Assembly: GCF_011617705.1 (NCBI RefSeq)
Contig: NZ_CP050154.1
Span: 2,976,001 to 3,040,000 of the forward strand
Length of the DNA: 64,000 bases
Direction of reading: 5' to 3'
Source: Brevibacterium limosum
GTDB taxonomy: Bacteria; Actinomycetota; Actinomycetes; Actinomycetales; Brevibacteriaceae
Shown here: in pieces, positions 46,674 through 55,464 of the stretch
How positions within the stretch are numbered: the first letter of the stretch is position 1
How the letters are laid out: each line of letters begins with the position of its first letter
Position numbers and translations under genes: made by a program
Notes under the pieces: generated by a model
What the model was told of the DNA's origin: nothing
The model's database searches: none
Seen by the model: only the letters and a program-made list of their open reading frames with translations

Positions 46674-46708
46674 CCATTCCAGTCTAACGCGGACTCCCCA
46701 CCCCCGAA

Positions 46709-46735
46709 CTACCTGACGGCGGCCCAGCAACCTCG
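46709..46735. repeat. left arm of a palindrome split by the IS110 element
   Basis: These 27 bases are the reverse complement of 48144-48170 at 26 of 27 positions. They begin CTACCTGACGGC and end AACCTCG. Together they would form one large hairpin in the absence of the insertion. Confidence 0.85.
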
Positions 46736-46751
46736 ATCCTTCTATGTCTTG

Positions 46752-47828
46752 TCAAGCGGGTTGAGGAACGGTATCTAGCGCGTTAAGGATCTTGTAGACC
46801 CGGCGCGCTAGATACCATTTGAGTTTGCGTCGGATTTCCTTCTTCGACTTCTTCGTCGGGTCTTCACCGTAGTGCCTGGCAACATAGTCTCGGGTCCGCT
46901 CATCATGGACCATCCGGTTCATGATCACCGTGTGTAAGGCCCGGTTCAACTGCCGGTCACCACCCCGATTCAACCGGTGACGATGCGTGTTGCCCGATGA
47001 CGCTGGAATCGGATTCACCCCCGCCAGGGCGGCGAATGCCGCCGCGTTGCGAACCCGGCCGGGATGGGACCAGGCGGTGAAGCACACCGCGGCGCTGAAG
47101 GGCCCGAACCCGGGCTCATCCAGCAAGGCCGCAGCCGGGCTGGCTTTGAGGAGTTCGGTGAGTTTGGCGAGGTTGCCTGCCAGCTCCTCGTCGAGGGTGA
47201 GAACTCGTTTGGCCAAACGGACCGCTTCAGCCCGGGCAGTGGCCAGGCCGATGTCTTCCTTCCTGTCCCGCCACCTGGCGATCTCAGCGAACTGCTCAGC
47301 CGTCAGCGACTTGCGGGCGTCGAGTCCCAGATCGTTGGTGCGCACCAGCGCGGTCAGAGCATTGATCTGCCGGGTGCGTTCGGTGCTCATCGAGTTCCGC
47401 GCTGCCAGCAGGACACGCAGTGCCTGCCGCACGCCTTCGCCCTGGCGCGGCCACCTCAGCTGGTCGGCATCCAACCGCAGCACGGATTCTGCGATGCGGC
47501 GGGAATCGAGCTCATCGCTCTTACCCACCCCGTGGCGGGCTTTGGCGTCCATGCGGGCGGCTTCGACGACGGGGTATCCGGCTGCGGCGATGTGGCCGGT
47601 CAGCATCGCCCCGTACGAAGCAGCACCTTCAACGACCCAGAGTGTGTCGAGGTCGCCGTCGGTGCGCCGGCCGACCCAGCTCAGTGCTCGTTTGATGCCA
47701 GCAGCAGTGGTCGGGAAGGTGCCGGTGTCGATGAGGACACCGGTGCTGGTGATGATCGTGTAGACGTGGTTTCTGGCGTGTGTATCGACGCCGATGAAGA
47801 AACTGTATAAGTGCGCGACAATGGACAT
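46752..47828 (-). CDS. IS110 family transposase (DEDD recombinase)
   Basis: This 358-residue protein has a RuvC-like N-terminal domain with the DEDD residues Asp15 (FIGVDTHARN), Glu67 (WVVEGAASYG), Asp105 and Asp108 (KSDELDSRR), and a C-terminal Tnp domain (about 215-310: LLDEPGFGPFSAAVCF, AFAALAGVNPIPASSGNTHR) with the serine thought to be catalytic in the SSGN block. The frame is intact and full length, so the element may be active. Translation signals are weak (GGAG twelve bases before the ATG), as is usual for transposases. Confidence 0.95.
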   Translation of the reverse strand: MSIVAHLYSFFIGVDTHARNHVYTIITSTGVLIDTGTFPTTAAGIKRALSWVGRRTDGDLDTLWVVEGAASYGAMLTGHIAAAGYPVVEAARMDAKARHGVGKSDELDSRRIAESVLRLDADQLRWPRQGEGVRQALRVLLAARNSMSTERTRQINALTALVRTNDLGLDARKSLTAEQFAEIARWRDRKEDIGLATARAEAVRLAKRVLTLDEELAGNLAKLTELLKASPAAALLDEPGFGPFSAAVCFTAWSHPGRVRNAAAFAALAGVNPIPASSGNTHRHRLNRGGDRQLNRALHTVIMNRMVHDERTRDYVARHYGEDPTKKSKKEIRRKLKWYLARRVYKILNALDTVPQPA

Positions 47829-48143
47829 AGCGGTTCGAAGCTCCCTGTTTGACCGATAGGTTGTGTGGCCGCTTGCGGCCGGTACCGGTCCGGGTTAGAG
47901 ATCACTTCGGAACAACACTGTGATGAGTCACACCCCCTGGTTTCAGGGGGTGGACAACCTTCTGATCAAGTTACCGAGGTGGGCCGGGCAGGTGCCGGCC
48001 GCACCATCCATGTGATCGGACAAATCGAGGTCAAGACACCATTGTGTGGGTCAGCGCGAGGTGGAGTCACGATCACTGGACGGAGAGGCCAACACCTACT
48101 CTGCCAGCCAGTCCCAGACCAGCCACTGTCAATACTCACAGCG
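47829..48143 (-). ncRNA. candidate bridge (seek) RNA region of the IS110 element
   Basis: IS110 elements encode a structured RNA in their long non-coding end that guides the recombinase to donor and target DNA. This 315-base upstream end holds several strong stems: GGCCGC/GCGGCC (47867-47880), CACCCCCTG/CAGGGGGTG (47931-47952), and GC-rich segments near 47980-48030. I place the RNA here by family knowledge and architecture; its ends and guide loops are not resolved. Confidence 0.5.
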
Positions 48144-48170
48144 CGAGGTTGCTGGGCCGCCGTCGGGTAG
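48144..48170. repeat. right arm of the split palindrome
   Basis: Complement of 46709-46735 with one mismatch (48165). It begins three bases after the glpK stop, so the intact palindrome was probably the glpK terminator. Confidence 0.85.
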
Positions 48171-48173
48171 TAA

Positions 48174-49706
48174 TCAGCCGTAGAGGGCTTCGGTGTCCTC
48201 GTCTACCCAGCCCTTCGACCGCTCCACTGCCTTGTTCCAGAGGCGGTAGAGACGGTCGACCGTCTCGTCGTCCATCGACGGGTTCCAGCGCTTGTCCTCG
48301 CGCCAGTTCTTGCGCACGTCTTCCCCACTGTTCCAGAACTTCACGGCGATCCCCGCCGCATATGCCGCGCCCAGCGCCGTGGTCTCGATGACCTCGGGAC
48401 GGATGACGGGCACGCCGAGGAGGTCGGCCTGGAACTGCATGAGCGTCTCGTTCGCGACCATGCCCCCGTCGACCTTGAGCTCGGTGAGCTCGACGCCGGA
48501 GTCGAGGTTCATCGAGTCGAGGACCTCACGGGACTGGAAGGCCACGGACTCCAGGGCCGCACGGGCGATGTGGTTCTTGTTCACGTACCGTGTCAGCCCC
48601 ACCATCACTCCGCGGGCATCGGACTCCCAGTGCGGAGCGAAGAGTCCGGAGAACGCGGGCACGATATAGCAGCCGCCGTTGTCATCGACCTGCTTCGCCA
48701 GGGTCTCGACCTCGGGGGCGTCATTGATGATTCCGAAGTTGTCGCGCAGCCACTGCACGAGCGAACCGGTCACGGCCACCGATCCCTCGAGCGCATAGAC
48801 GGCTTCGTCCTCGCCGATCTTGTACGCAACCGTGGTGAGCAGACCGTTCTTGCTGGCCACCGGCTTGGTGCCGGTGTTGATGAGCATGAAGTTGCCGGTG
48901 CCATAGGTGTTCTTCGCCTGACCGACCTCGAAGCAGGCCTGACCGAAGGTCGCCGCCTGCTGATCGCCGAGGATGCCGCAGATCGGGGTGTCGATGATGA
49001 GTCCGTTCTTCGCCCCGTATCCGTAGACCTCCGAGCAGGACTTGATCTCGGGCAGCATCTCGACAGGGATGCCCATATCTGCCGCGATATCAGGATTCCA
49101 ATCGAGGGTGTCGATGTTCATCAGCATCGTCCGCGAGGCGTTCGTGACGTCGGTGACGTGGATTCCGCCGTTGACGCCGCCGGTGAGGTTCCAGATCACC
49201 CAGGAGTCCATGGTCCCGAAGAGGAGGTCCCCGGCCGCGGCGGCTTCTTTGACCCCGTCGACGTTGTCGAAGATCCACTTGGCCTTCGGCCCGGCGAAGT
49301 ACGTCGCCAGAGGCAGGCCCACCCGGTCCTTGTACTTATCGGGGCCTTCGTCCCCGGCGAGTTCGTCACAGACCTTCTGGGTGCGCGCGTCCTGCCACAC
49401 GATGGCGTTGTAGACGGGTTCACCGGTGTGCTTGTTCCAGATGACGGTGGTCTCACGCTGGTTCGTGATGCCCACGCCTTCGAGCTGATGGCGGTTGATG
49501 TTCGCCCGGGTCAGTGCCTGACCGATCGCCTCGTTGGTGTTCTTGATGATCTCCACCGGATCGTGTTCGACCCAGCCGGCGCGAGGAAAGATCTGCTCGT
49601 GCTCGAGCTGGCCGGAGGACACGATCTGTCCGTCATAGTCGAAGACGATCGCCCGCGACGAGGTGGTGCCCTGGTCGATGGCGAGGATGAACTTTTCCTG
49701 ACTCAT
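48174..49706 (-). CDS. glpK: glycerol kinase
   Basis: This FGGY-family kinase (510 aa) phosphorylates glycerol to glycerol-3-phosphate. The N-terminus is [19 protein letters not shown]; other signatures are [53 protein letters not shown] and [20 protein letters not shown]. The ATG at 49706 has AGGAG five bases upstream. It is last in a glpD-glpF-glpK order on the minus strand. Confidence 0.97.
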   Translation of the reverse strand: MSQEKFILAIDQGTTSSRAIVFDYDGQIVSSGQLEHEQIFPRAGWVEHDPVEIIKNTNEAIGQALTRANINRHQLEGVGITNQRETTVIWNKHTGEPVYNAIVWQDARTQKVCDELAGDEGPDKYKDRVGLPLATYFAGPKAKWIFDNVDGVKEAAAAGDLLFGTMDSWVIWNLTGGVNGGIHVTDVTNASRTMLMNIDTLDWNPDIAADMGIPVEMLPEIKSCSEVYGYGAKNGLIIDTPICGILGDQQAATFGQACFEVGQAKNTYGTGNFMLINTGTKPVASKNGLLTTVAYKIGEDEAVYALEGSVAVTGSLVQWLRDNFGIINDAPEVETLAKQVDDNGGCYIVPAFSGLFAPHWESDARGVMVGLTRYVNKNHIARAALESVAFQSREVLDSMNLDSGVELTELKVDGGMVANETLMQFQADLLGVPVIRPEVIETTALGAAYAAGIAVKFWNSGEDVRKNWREDKRWNPSMDDETVDRLYRLWNKAVERSKGWVDEDTEALYG

Positions 49707-49743
49707 TCTGACTCCTGTGTCGATGTGGTTATTGATGGTCTGC

Positions 49744-50466
49744 TCAGATGAGGGCTCGGGAGATGACGCCGGCAAGCACAGCACCGACGAGCGGGCCGAA
49801 GACCGGAACCCACGAATATGCCCAGTCGGAGCCGCCCTTGTTCGGGATCGGCAGCAGCGCATGCATGATACGAGGTCCGAGGTCACGAGCCGGGTTGATG
49901 GCGTAGCCGGTCGGTCCGCCCAAGGATGCGCCGATGGCGACGACGATCAGCGCGACCGCCAGCGGTCCGAGCCTGTCCGGTGTTCCTCCGAACAGGAGGA
50001 TGACGATGACGAGCACGAACGTGGCCACGACCTCGGTGACGAAGTTCCATCCGTAGGAGCGGATCTCCGGCCCGGTGGAGAAGGTGCCGAGGATGTTCCC
50101 GGCGTCCTTCTCTTCGTCGTAGTGCTTCTTGTACACGGCCCAGGCGAGGAAGGCACCGAGCATCGCACCGATGAGTTCGGCGGCGAGGTACGCCACCGTG
50201 TTGACGAAGTTGACGGGTATGCCCTCGGCATATTCGCTGGCCCCGCTGGTGAGGATGCCGAACGTCACGGCGGGGTTGAGGTGTGCGCCGGTCTTGTAGG
50301 CGACGTAGACACCGGCGAAGACGGCGAGCCCCCAGCCGAAGGAGATCAGCAGCCAGCCGCCCCCATTGCCCTTGGTCTTGGTCAGGACGACATTGGCGAC
50401 GACGCCGACGCCGAGCAGCATGAGCATCGCCGTACCGGCGATCTCGTAGAGGAAGATAGTGCCCAT
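49744..50466 (-). CDS. glpF: glycerol facilitator (aquaglyceroporin)
   Basis: This MIP-family channel (240 aa) has six membrane helices and two pore NPA loops: [10 protein letters not shown] (64-66) and [12 protein letters not shown] (191-193). The aspartate after the second NPAR is typical of glycerol-conducting channels rather than pure water channels. Position beside glpK and glpD supports glycerol uptake. GlpK begins 37 bases after its stop. Confidence 0.95.
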   Translation of the reverse strand: MGTIFLYEIAGTAMLMLLGVGVVANVVLTKTKGNGGGWLLISFGWGLAVFAGVYVAYKTGAHLNPAVTFGILTSGASEYAEGIPVNFVNTVAYLAAELIGAMLGAFLAWAVYKKHYDEEKDAGNILGTFSTGPEIRSYGWNFVTEVVATFVLVIVILLFGGTPDRLGPLAVALIVVAIGASLGGPTGYAINPARDLGPRIMHALLPIPNKGGSDWAYSWVPVFGPLVGAVLAGVISRALI

Positions 50467-50494
50467 ATCTCACAAACTCCTGTTGTTTGTCTTT

Positions 50495-50538
50495 CCGGTG
50501 GGTGTTCCGGTCGATGGCCGACCCGGTGGGTGCTCCGG
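50495..50538. repeat. 16-base direct repeat between glpD and glpF
   Basis: CCGGTGGGTGTTCCGG (50495-50510) recurs with one change at 50523-50538, period 28, in the 132-base gap upstream of glpF. Confidence 0.7.
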
Positions 50539-50598
50539 GGCCGCTCGATATTCGATTGTCGGTATTCGGTTGTGGTCCCGCACTTCGCTGTGACAGTT

Positions 50599-52317
50599 TC
50601 AGTGGAGGGTCGCACCGACCAGAGTCGCCGCCGAGGCGTCGTCCTCCGTGGTCTCGGCCGCGACCTGGGCGTCGACGTGAGCGTGGAAGTCCGCGACCTC
50701 TGTCGCCTCACGGTCGGCGTCCCATCCGAGGACGGGAGCGACGATGGCGGCGACCGCCTCGGCGGCGTTCTTTCCCCTGTCCCGGGTTTCATAGTTCAGC
50801 CGCATCCGTCTCTCAAGGATGTCGCCGAGGTGGACGGCCCCCTCCGCGGCGGCCGCGTAGTGGGCTTCGACGCGCAGGTAGCGTTCGGCTCCTTCCAGCG
50901 GCTGACCGAGCTCGGGGTCCTCATCGACGAGGTCGAGCAGATCCTCGATGAGAGTGCCGTAGCGGCGGATGAGCCGTTTGACGCGATCTTCGTCCCATCC
51001 GTACTTCTCAGCGATCCCGGACTCGCCGCGCCGCAGCGCCCCCACTCCCTGAGCTCCGAGCAGCGGCACGGATTCGGTCAGCGACCGGCGGTCCTTCGCA
51101 TCGTCGCCGAGGACGAAGTCGACGGCGTCTTCGGCCATCACCCGGTAGGTGGTGAACTTGCCTCCGGCAATCGCGGCCAGAGCGGGCTCGACCTCCATCA
51201 CGGTGTGTTCGCGGGAGACCTTCGTGGAGGCCTGTCCCTCCTTGACGACCGGCTGGAGCAGCGGGCGCAGTCCGGAGTAGACGCCGATGACGTCGTCGCG
51301 GGTGAGCTTGTCGGCGAGGATGGCGTTGGCGTGTTCGAGCAGGTAGTCGATGTCCTGCGAGGTCGCCACCGGTGCGTCGACGTCTTCGGTCCACGGGGTG
51401 TCGGTGGTGCCGATGACCCAATAGCCTTCCCAGGGGATGACGAAGAGGACGGATTTCTCCGTCTTCGAGATGATCCCCGTGTTGGGGTCGGCCTTGATCC
51501 TGTCCTCGGCCACGGTGATGTGCACGCCCTTGGAGGCGAGCACCTTGAGCCCGGCGTCGGCCTTCGCCAGATCCTGCTGCTCTTCGGTCCAGACGCCTCC
51601 GGCGAGGATGGTGCGGCGGGCGTGGATGTCGAACTCTTCGCCGCTGATCTCGTCCCGGGCGTGGACGCCGGTGACCTGGTCGCCGTCGTGGAGGTAGCCG
51701 ATCACGGAGACGTGGTTGGCGGCAGCGGCTCCGTAGCTCACGGCCGAGCGGACCAGGGTCATGACGAAGCGCGCGTCGTCGACCTTTGCGTCATAGTATT
51801 CGAGGGCGCCAACGGCGGCGTCGTCGGCCAGGCCCGGGAAGTGGGCGCTCAGGGCCTTCTTCCCCAGATGACGGTGCATCGGCACAGCGCGTTTACGACC
51901 CGGCCGGGTGGCCATCGTGTCGTAGAGGAGCACACCGGATCCGATGAAGGCCCGGTCGATGAGGCGGTGTTCGAAGGGGAACACGAAGGCGACGGGTTCG
52001 ACGAGGTGGGGCGCGGTGTGCTGGAGCAGCAGGTCGCGTTCCTTCAGCGCCTCGGCGACGAGTTTGAAGTCGAGCATCTCGAGGTAGCGCAGTCCGCCGT
52101 GCATGAGCTTCGAGGACCGGGAGGAGGTTCCCGAGGCCCAGTCCTTCGCGTCGACGACACCGACCTTGAGTCCACGGGTGGCTGCGTCGAAGGCCGATCC
52201 CGCACCGGTCACTCCCCCGCCGACGACGAAGACGTCGAGCGGGTCGGCCGCACTCGTCGTCTTCAGAGTCTCCAGCGCCTGGTCACGGAAGTTCGGGGAC
52301 AGCTCACCATTTCGCAT
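50599..52317 (-). CDS. glpD: aerobic glycerol-3-phosphate dehydrogenase
   Basis: This FAD-dependent, membrane-associated enzyme (572 aa) oxidises glycerol-3-phosphate to dihydroxyacetone phosphate and passes electrons to menaquinone. The FAD motif is VFVVGGGVTGAGSAFDAATRG, followed by DWASGTSSRSSKLMHGGLRYL; FVIPWEGYWVIGTTDTPW and YSGLRPLL lie in the middle, and the C-terminal helical DAO_C domain ends near residue 530. It is first in the glp run; no GlpR-type regulator is in the window. Confidence 0.95.
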   Translation of the reverse strand: MRNGELSPNFRDQALETLKTTSAADPLDVFVVGGGVTGAGSAFDAATRGLKVGVVDAKDWASGTSSRSSKLMHGGLRYLEMLDFKLVAEALKERDLLLQHTAPHLVEPVAFVFPFEHRLIDRAFIGSGVLLYDTMATRPGRKRAVPMHRHLGKKALSAHFPGLADDAAVGALEYYDAKVDDARFVMTLVRSAVSYGAAAANHVSVIGYLHDGDQVTGVHARDEISGEEFDIHARRTILAGGVWTEEQQDLAKADAGLKVLASKGVHITVAEDRIKADPNTGIISKTEKSVLFVIPWEGYWVIGTTDTPWTEDVDAPVATSQDIDYLLEHANAILADKLTRDDVIGVYSGLRPLLQPVVKEGQASTKVSREHTVMEVEPALAAIAGGKFTTYRVMAEDAVDFVLGDDAKDRRSLTESVPLLGAQGVGALRRGESGIAEKYGWDEDRVKRLIRRYGTLIEDLLDLVDEDPELGQPLEGAERYLRVEAHYAAAAEGAVHLGDILERRMRLNYETRDRGKNAAEAVAAIVAPVLGWDADREATEVADFHAHVDAQVAAETTEDDASAATLVGATLH

Positions 52318-52505
52318 CGGCAGGTTCGTGCTTTCTGTCAGAAGTATCGGGTCTCGGCCGATGTCGGCACGTGCAGATGAGTGCGAGTGCCACCTCGGCG
52401 ACTAATCAAAAACTAGCAGGCGAACCTGAATTCCGATACCGACCGACAGACGCGCAGAAGGCCCAGCCGTGTCGGGGAGACGCTGAAATGAACTCCGACG
52501 GTAGT

Positions 52506-53483
52506 TCAGTCCAGGGCGGCGACGGGTTCGACGCGCATCGCCGAGGACTGCTCGGCCGAGTCGAGAAGATCGAGCTTGCGCATGATGATGCCTTCGCGCA
52601 GCGCCCAGGGGGAGATGTTCATGACGCCGATGTCGAAGATCGTGAAGGCCGCCTCGGCGACGATCGCTCCTGCCAGCACCTGACCGGCCCGGGCTTCGGA
52701 GACGCCGGGCAGGGTCGCCCGCTCCTCGGGGGTGCGTGAGGCGAGGGTGTCGATGATGCCGTCGAGGTCGCGGCGGAAGAGCTTCCGGGGCGCATAGATT
52801 CCGTCTCCGCTCGGGGCGGCTCCGGCGATGCGGGCCAGGGAGCGGAAGGTCTTCGACGAACCGACGATCTGGTCGGGCACTCCGACCCGGTTGATGTCGC
52901 CGGCGATGCGTCCGATCTGTGCCCGGGCATGCTTGCGCAGTCGGTGGATGTCGTCTTCCGTGGGCATCGGGTCGGGCAGGAAGTCCGAATAGGTTCGTCC
53001 GGCCCCGAGCGGAATCGACACGGCCGCCTGCGGGTACTCGTCCTGACCCGCCGCGATCTCCAGTGAACCGCCGCCGATGTCGAGCAGCAGGATCTTTCCC
53101 GCCGACCACCCGAACCAGCGGCGGGTGGCGAGGAACGTCACACGGGCTTCGTCCCGACCCGACATGACGTTGAGGGTGACCCCGAGCTGAGCGTTGATCG
53201 ACTCGATGAGCCCGACCCCGTTCGGGGCCTCCCTGACCGCCGAGGTGGCGAACGCGAGGATCTGTTCCGCCCCTTGGTCTTCGGCGATCTCGACGGCATC
53301 GGTGATGAAGGAACGCAGTCGTTCCTGACCTTCGGCGTCGATCGTTCCGTCGTCGCTGAGGTACTCGGCGAGTCGGAGCACCTCCTTGTGCGAGGTGGCC
53401 GGCAGGGGCGGTGCTCCGACATGAGCGTCGACGACCAGGAGGTGGACGCTGTTGGAGCCGATATCGAGGACTGCTAGGCGCAT
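52506..53483 (-). CDS. exopolyphosphatase / pppGpp phosphatase family protein
   Basis: This 325-residue protein has the two ASKHA-fold lobes of Ppx/GppA: the N-terminal RLAVLDIGSNSVHLLVVDA, and LLDIGGGSLEIAAGQD around residue 135 (phosphate-binding Gly loop), with FLPDPM, VGSSKTFRSLARIAG and MNISPWALREGIIM further on. It corresponds to mycobacterial Ppx near proC. Substrate could be polyphosphate or pppGpp. Only the short form is present, without the C-terminal domains of E. coli PPX. Confidence 0.9.
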   Translation of the reverse strand: MRLAVLDIGSNSVHLLVVDAHVGAPPLPATSHKEVLRLAEYLSDDGTIDAEGQERLRSFITDAVEIAEDQGAEQILAFATSAVREAPNGVGLIESINAQLGVTLNVMSGRDEARVTFLATRRWFGWSAGKILLLDIGGGSLEIAAGQDEYPQAAVSIPLGAGRTYSDFLPDPMPTEDDIHRLRKHARAQIGRIAGDINRVGVPDQIVGSSKTFRSLARIAGAAPSGDGIYAPRKLFRRDLDGIIDTLASRTPEERATLPGVSEARAGQVLAGAIVAEAAFTIFDIGVMNISPWALREGIIMRKLDLLDSAEQSSAMRVEPVAALD

Positions 53484-53510
53484 TCGCCCAGTTTATCCTC
53501 TCCGCTGGGC

Positions 53511-54320
53511 TCAGCGATCACGGAGCTGGGAACCGTTCTGCCACGCAGATTTGGTGAAGCCGAATTCCGGCCGCTCCTTGGCGAAGAACGCTTCCTGACC
53601 GCGGGTGATCTCTGCCCGGTAGGCATCAGCGAGCCACCGAGGCGGCTCCGCGCCCTCGGGCAGCTCGCCGTCGAGGATCGCTTTGGCCCCGACCTGACTC
53701 AGTCGGGACAGCCCCACGATCCGCTCCCCCAGAACCTGCGCGTCGGCCAGCGGGGTATCGGAGATCTCGTGGAAGAAGCCGAGTTCGGCCATCTTCTCGA
53801 ACTTCACGATCGAGGCCGTGATCAGCAGGTACCTGGCCCACGCGTCGCCGAGGATCTGCGCCAGGCGCTTCGTGGGTCCGGCGGGGTAGACGAGTCCGAG
53901 CTTCGCGGCGGTGACGCCGAAGATCGATCCGGGAGCGGCGATGCGGATATCGCAGGCCGCGGCGATTTCCGTTCCCCCGCCCACGCAGTTGCCTGTGATG
54001 GCTGCGATCGTCGGGGTCTGCGAGTTCGCCAGGGCCGCCTCGGCGGTGGAGTTGAGATCCCAGAAGTCGGCGAGCGGCACGTCGAGGTCGGCGATGTCCG
54101 AACCGGCGGAGAAATGTCCGCCGGCCCCGGTGATCACGAGCGCCCCGATCGAATCATCGGCGTCGACGTTCGCGATGATCTGCGGCAGCGTCCGCCACAT
54201 CGCCCGCGAGATCGCATTGCGTTTGTCGGTCCGATCGATGACGAGGGTTCCGACCCCACCGGAGACGGTGAAGTCGAAACCCTCGAGATCGACCGGACGG
54301 TACGAACCGTCTGGTCTCAT
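53511..54320 (-). CDS. enoyl-CoA hydratase/isomerase family protein
   Basis: This 269-residue crotonase-fold protein has GGVGTLVIDRTDKRNAI, the oxyanion-hole segment TGAGGHFSAGSDIADLD and the second one TGNCVGGGTEIAAACDIRI, followed by FGVTAAKLGLVYPAGPTKRL. The Glu of the second hole region and the downstream pattern suit a hydratase, but the substrate cannot be told. The frame is open further upstream into prpC; the ATG at 54320 behind a GAAAGGCAG site is preferred. It follows prpC by 22 bases and may belong to the propionate operon. Confidence 0.85.
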   Translation of the reverse strand: MRPDGSYRPVDLEGFDFTVSGGVGTLVIDRTDKRNAISRAMWRTLPQIIANVDADDSIGALVITGAGGHFSAGSDIADLDVPLADFWDLNSTAEAALANSQTPTIAAITGNCVGGGTEIAAACDIRIAAPGSIFGVTAAKLGLVYPAGPTKRLAQILGDAWARYLLITASIVKFEKMAELGFFHEISDTPLADAQVLGERIVGLSRLSQVGAKAILDGELPEGAEPPRWLADAYRAEITRGQEAFFAKERPEFGFTKSAWQNGSQLRDR

Positions 54321-54342
54321 GTGTGTTCTGCCTTTCGAGAGG

Positions 54343-55464
54343 TCAGCCCCGGCTGTCGGGAACCTCGCGCTGGTCCTCACCGTCGTAGGCGCTCAGGGGC
54401 CGGATGAGTGCGTTGTCCGCCTGCTGCTCGAAGATATGAGCGGTCCACCCGGTGATGCGGGACATCACGAAGATCGGCGTGAACTGCTCGGTGTCGAAGC
54501 CCATGAGGTGGTAGGCCGGACCCGAGGGATAGTCGAGGTTCGGGTAGATGCCCTTGCGCCCGACGAAGTCCTCTTCGAAGGCGTTGTACAGATCGAGCAG
54601 ATCGGTCGCCCCCTTGACCTCGACCATGTCCTCGAAGGCCTTGCGCATGGTGGGAACGCGCGAATCGCCGTTCTTGTACACGCGGTGGCCGAAGCCCATG
54701 ATCTTCGCCTTCTTGTCCAGTGCGTCGTCGATCCAGGCCGAGGCCTTGTCGGCAGAGCCGACCTCTTCGAGCATCGCCATGACGGCCTCGTTCGCTCCGC
54801 CGTGCAGAGGCCCCTTGAGCGCGCCGACGGCACCGGCGACAGCCGAATACAGGTCCGACGTGGTCGAGGTGATGACGCGACCGGTGAAGGTCGAGGCATT
54901 GAACGAGTGCTCGGCGTAGAGGATCATCGACACGTCGAAGCAGCGCACGACCGCGTCGGCGGGAACCTCGTCGAAGACCATCTTGAAGAAGTTCGCGGCG
55001 TAGCCGAGGTCCTTCGTCGGTGCGATGGGGTCGAGGCCGTGACGGCGACGGTGGTCGATGGCCACGATCGTCGGCAGCTGGGCGTAGAGACGTTCGGCCT
55101 TGGCCAGGTTGGCCTCTTCGCCTTCGACGTCGGCCTCGGGGTCGACGGCACCGAGGTAGGCCACGGCCGTCTGCACGACGTGCATCGGGTGGCAGTCCTT
55201 GGGCAGGTCGAGGATGAGCTGGACGAGCTTGTCGTCGATGGCACGCTGGGCGCGCTCGCGCTCCTGGAATTCCCTCAGCTGCGCCTCGGAGGGCAGTTCG
55301 CCGTTCCAGATGAGGTAGGCGACGTCCTCGAAGCTGCGTTCGGCGGCGAGCTCCTGAACGGGATACCCGCGATAGGTCAGGGAGTTGGTCTCCTGGACCA
55401 CTTTGGACACTGCGGTGGTGTCGACCACGACACCGGCGAGGCCCTTCTTGATTTCTTCGGTCAC
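54343..55464 (-). CDS. prpC: 2-methylcitrate synthase
   Basis: This citrate-synthase-family enzyme (373 aa) condenses propionyl-CoA with oxaloacetate. Signatures are LTYRGYPVQELAAERSFEDV, the catalytic histidines in GALKGPLHGGANEAVMAML and IMGFGHRVYKNGDSR, and GRKGIYPNLDYPSGPAYHLMG with the catalytic aspartate region. Assignment to methylcitrate rather than citrate synthase rests on its length and on the overlap with prpB and prpD. It overlaps the prpB stop by four bases. Confidence 0.93.
   Translation of the reverse strand: MTEEIKKGLAGVVVDTTAVSKVVQETNSLTYRGYPVQELAAERSFEDVAYLIWNGELPSEAQLREFQERERAQRAIDDKLVQLILDLPKDCHPMHVVQTAVAYLGAVDPEADVEGEEANLAKAERLYAQLPTIVAIDHRRRHGLDPIAPTKDLGYAANFFKMVFDEVPADAVVRCFDVSMILYAEHSFNASTFTGRVITSTTSDLYSAVAGAVGALKGPLHGGANEAVMAMLEEVGSADKASAWIDDALDKKAKIMGFGHRVYKNGDSRVPTMRKAFEDMVEVKGATDLLDLYNAFEEDFVGRKGIYPNLDYPSGPAYHLMGFDTEQFTPIFVMSRITGWTAHIFEQQADNALIRPLSAYDGEDQREVPDSRG

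Larger units (their letters stand above)
46736..48143 (-). mobile_element. IS110-family insertion sequence
   Basis: The element is bounded by the two palindrome arms and is at most about 1,408 bases, a normal IS110 size. It has one transposase gene on the minus strand, a long non-coding end upstream of the gene (315 bases) and a very short end downstream (16 bases). That asymmetry fits the IS110 subgroup rather than IS1111. IS110 elements have no long terminal inverted repeats of their own, so the flanking arms are taken as target sequence. Exact ends are uncertain by a few bases because the original loop is unknown. Confidence 0.85.

Noticed and set aside
46709..48170. The 27-base inverted repeats as terminal inverted repeats of the insertion sequence
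   Set aside because: IS110-family elements lack such repeats, and the right arm sits exactly where a glpK terminator is expected and resembles another hairpin in the window.
49717..52380. An 887-codon plus-strand frame opposite glpF and glpD
   Set aside because: Shadow of two well-supported genes; repetitive acidic composition and no family signature.
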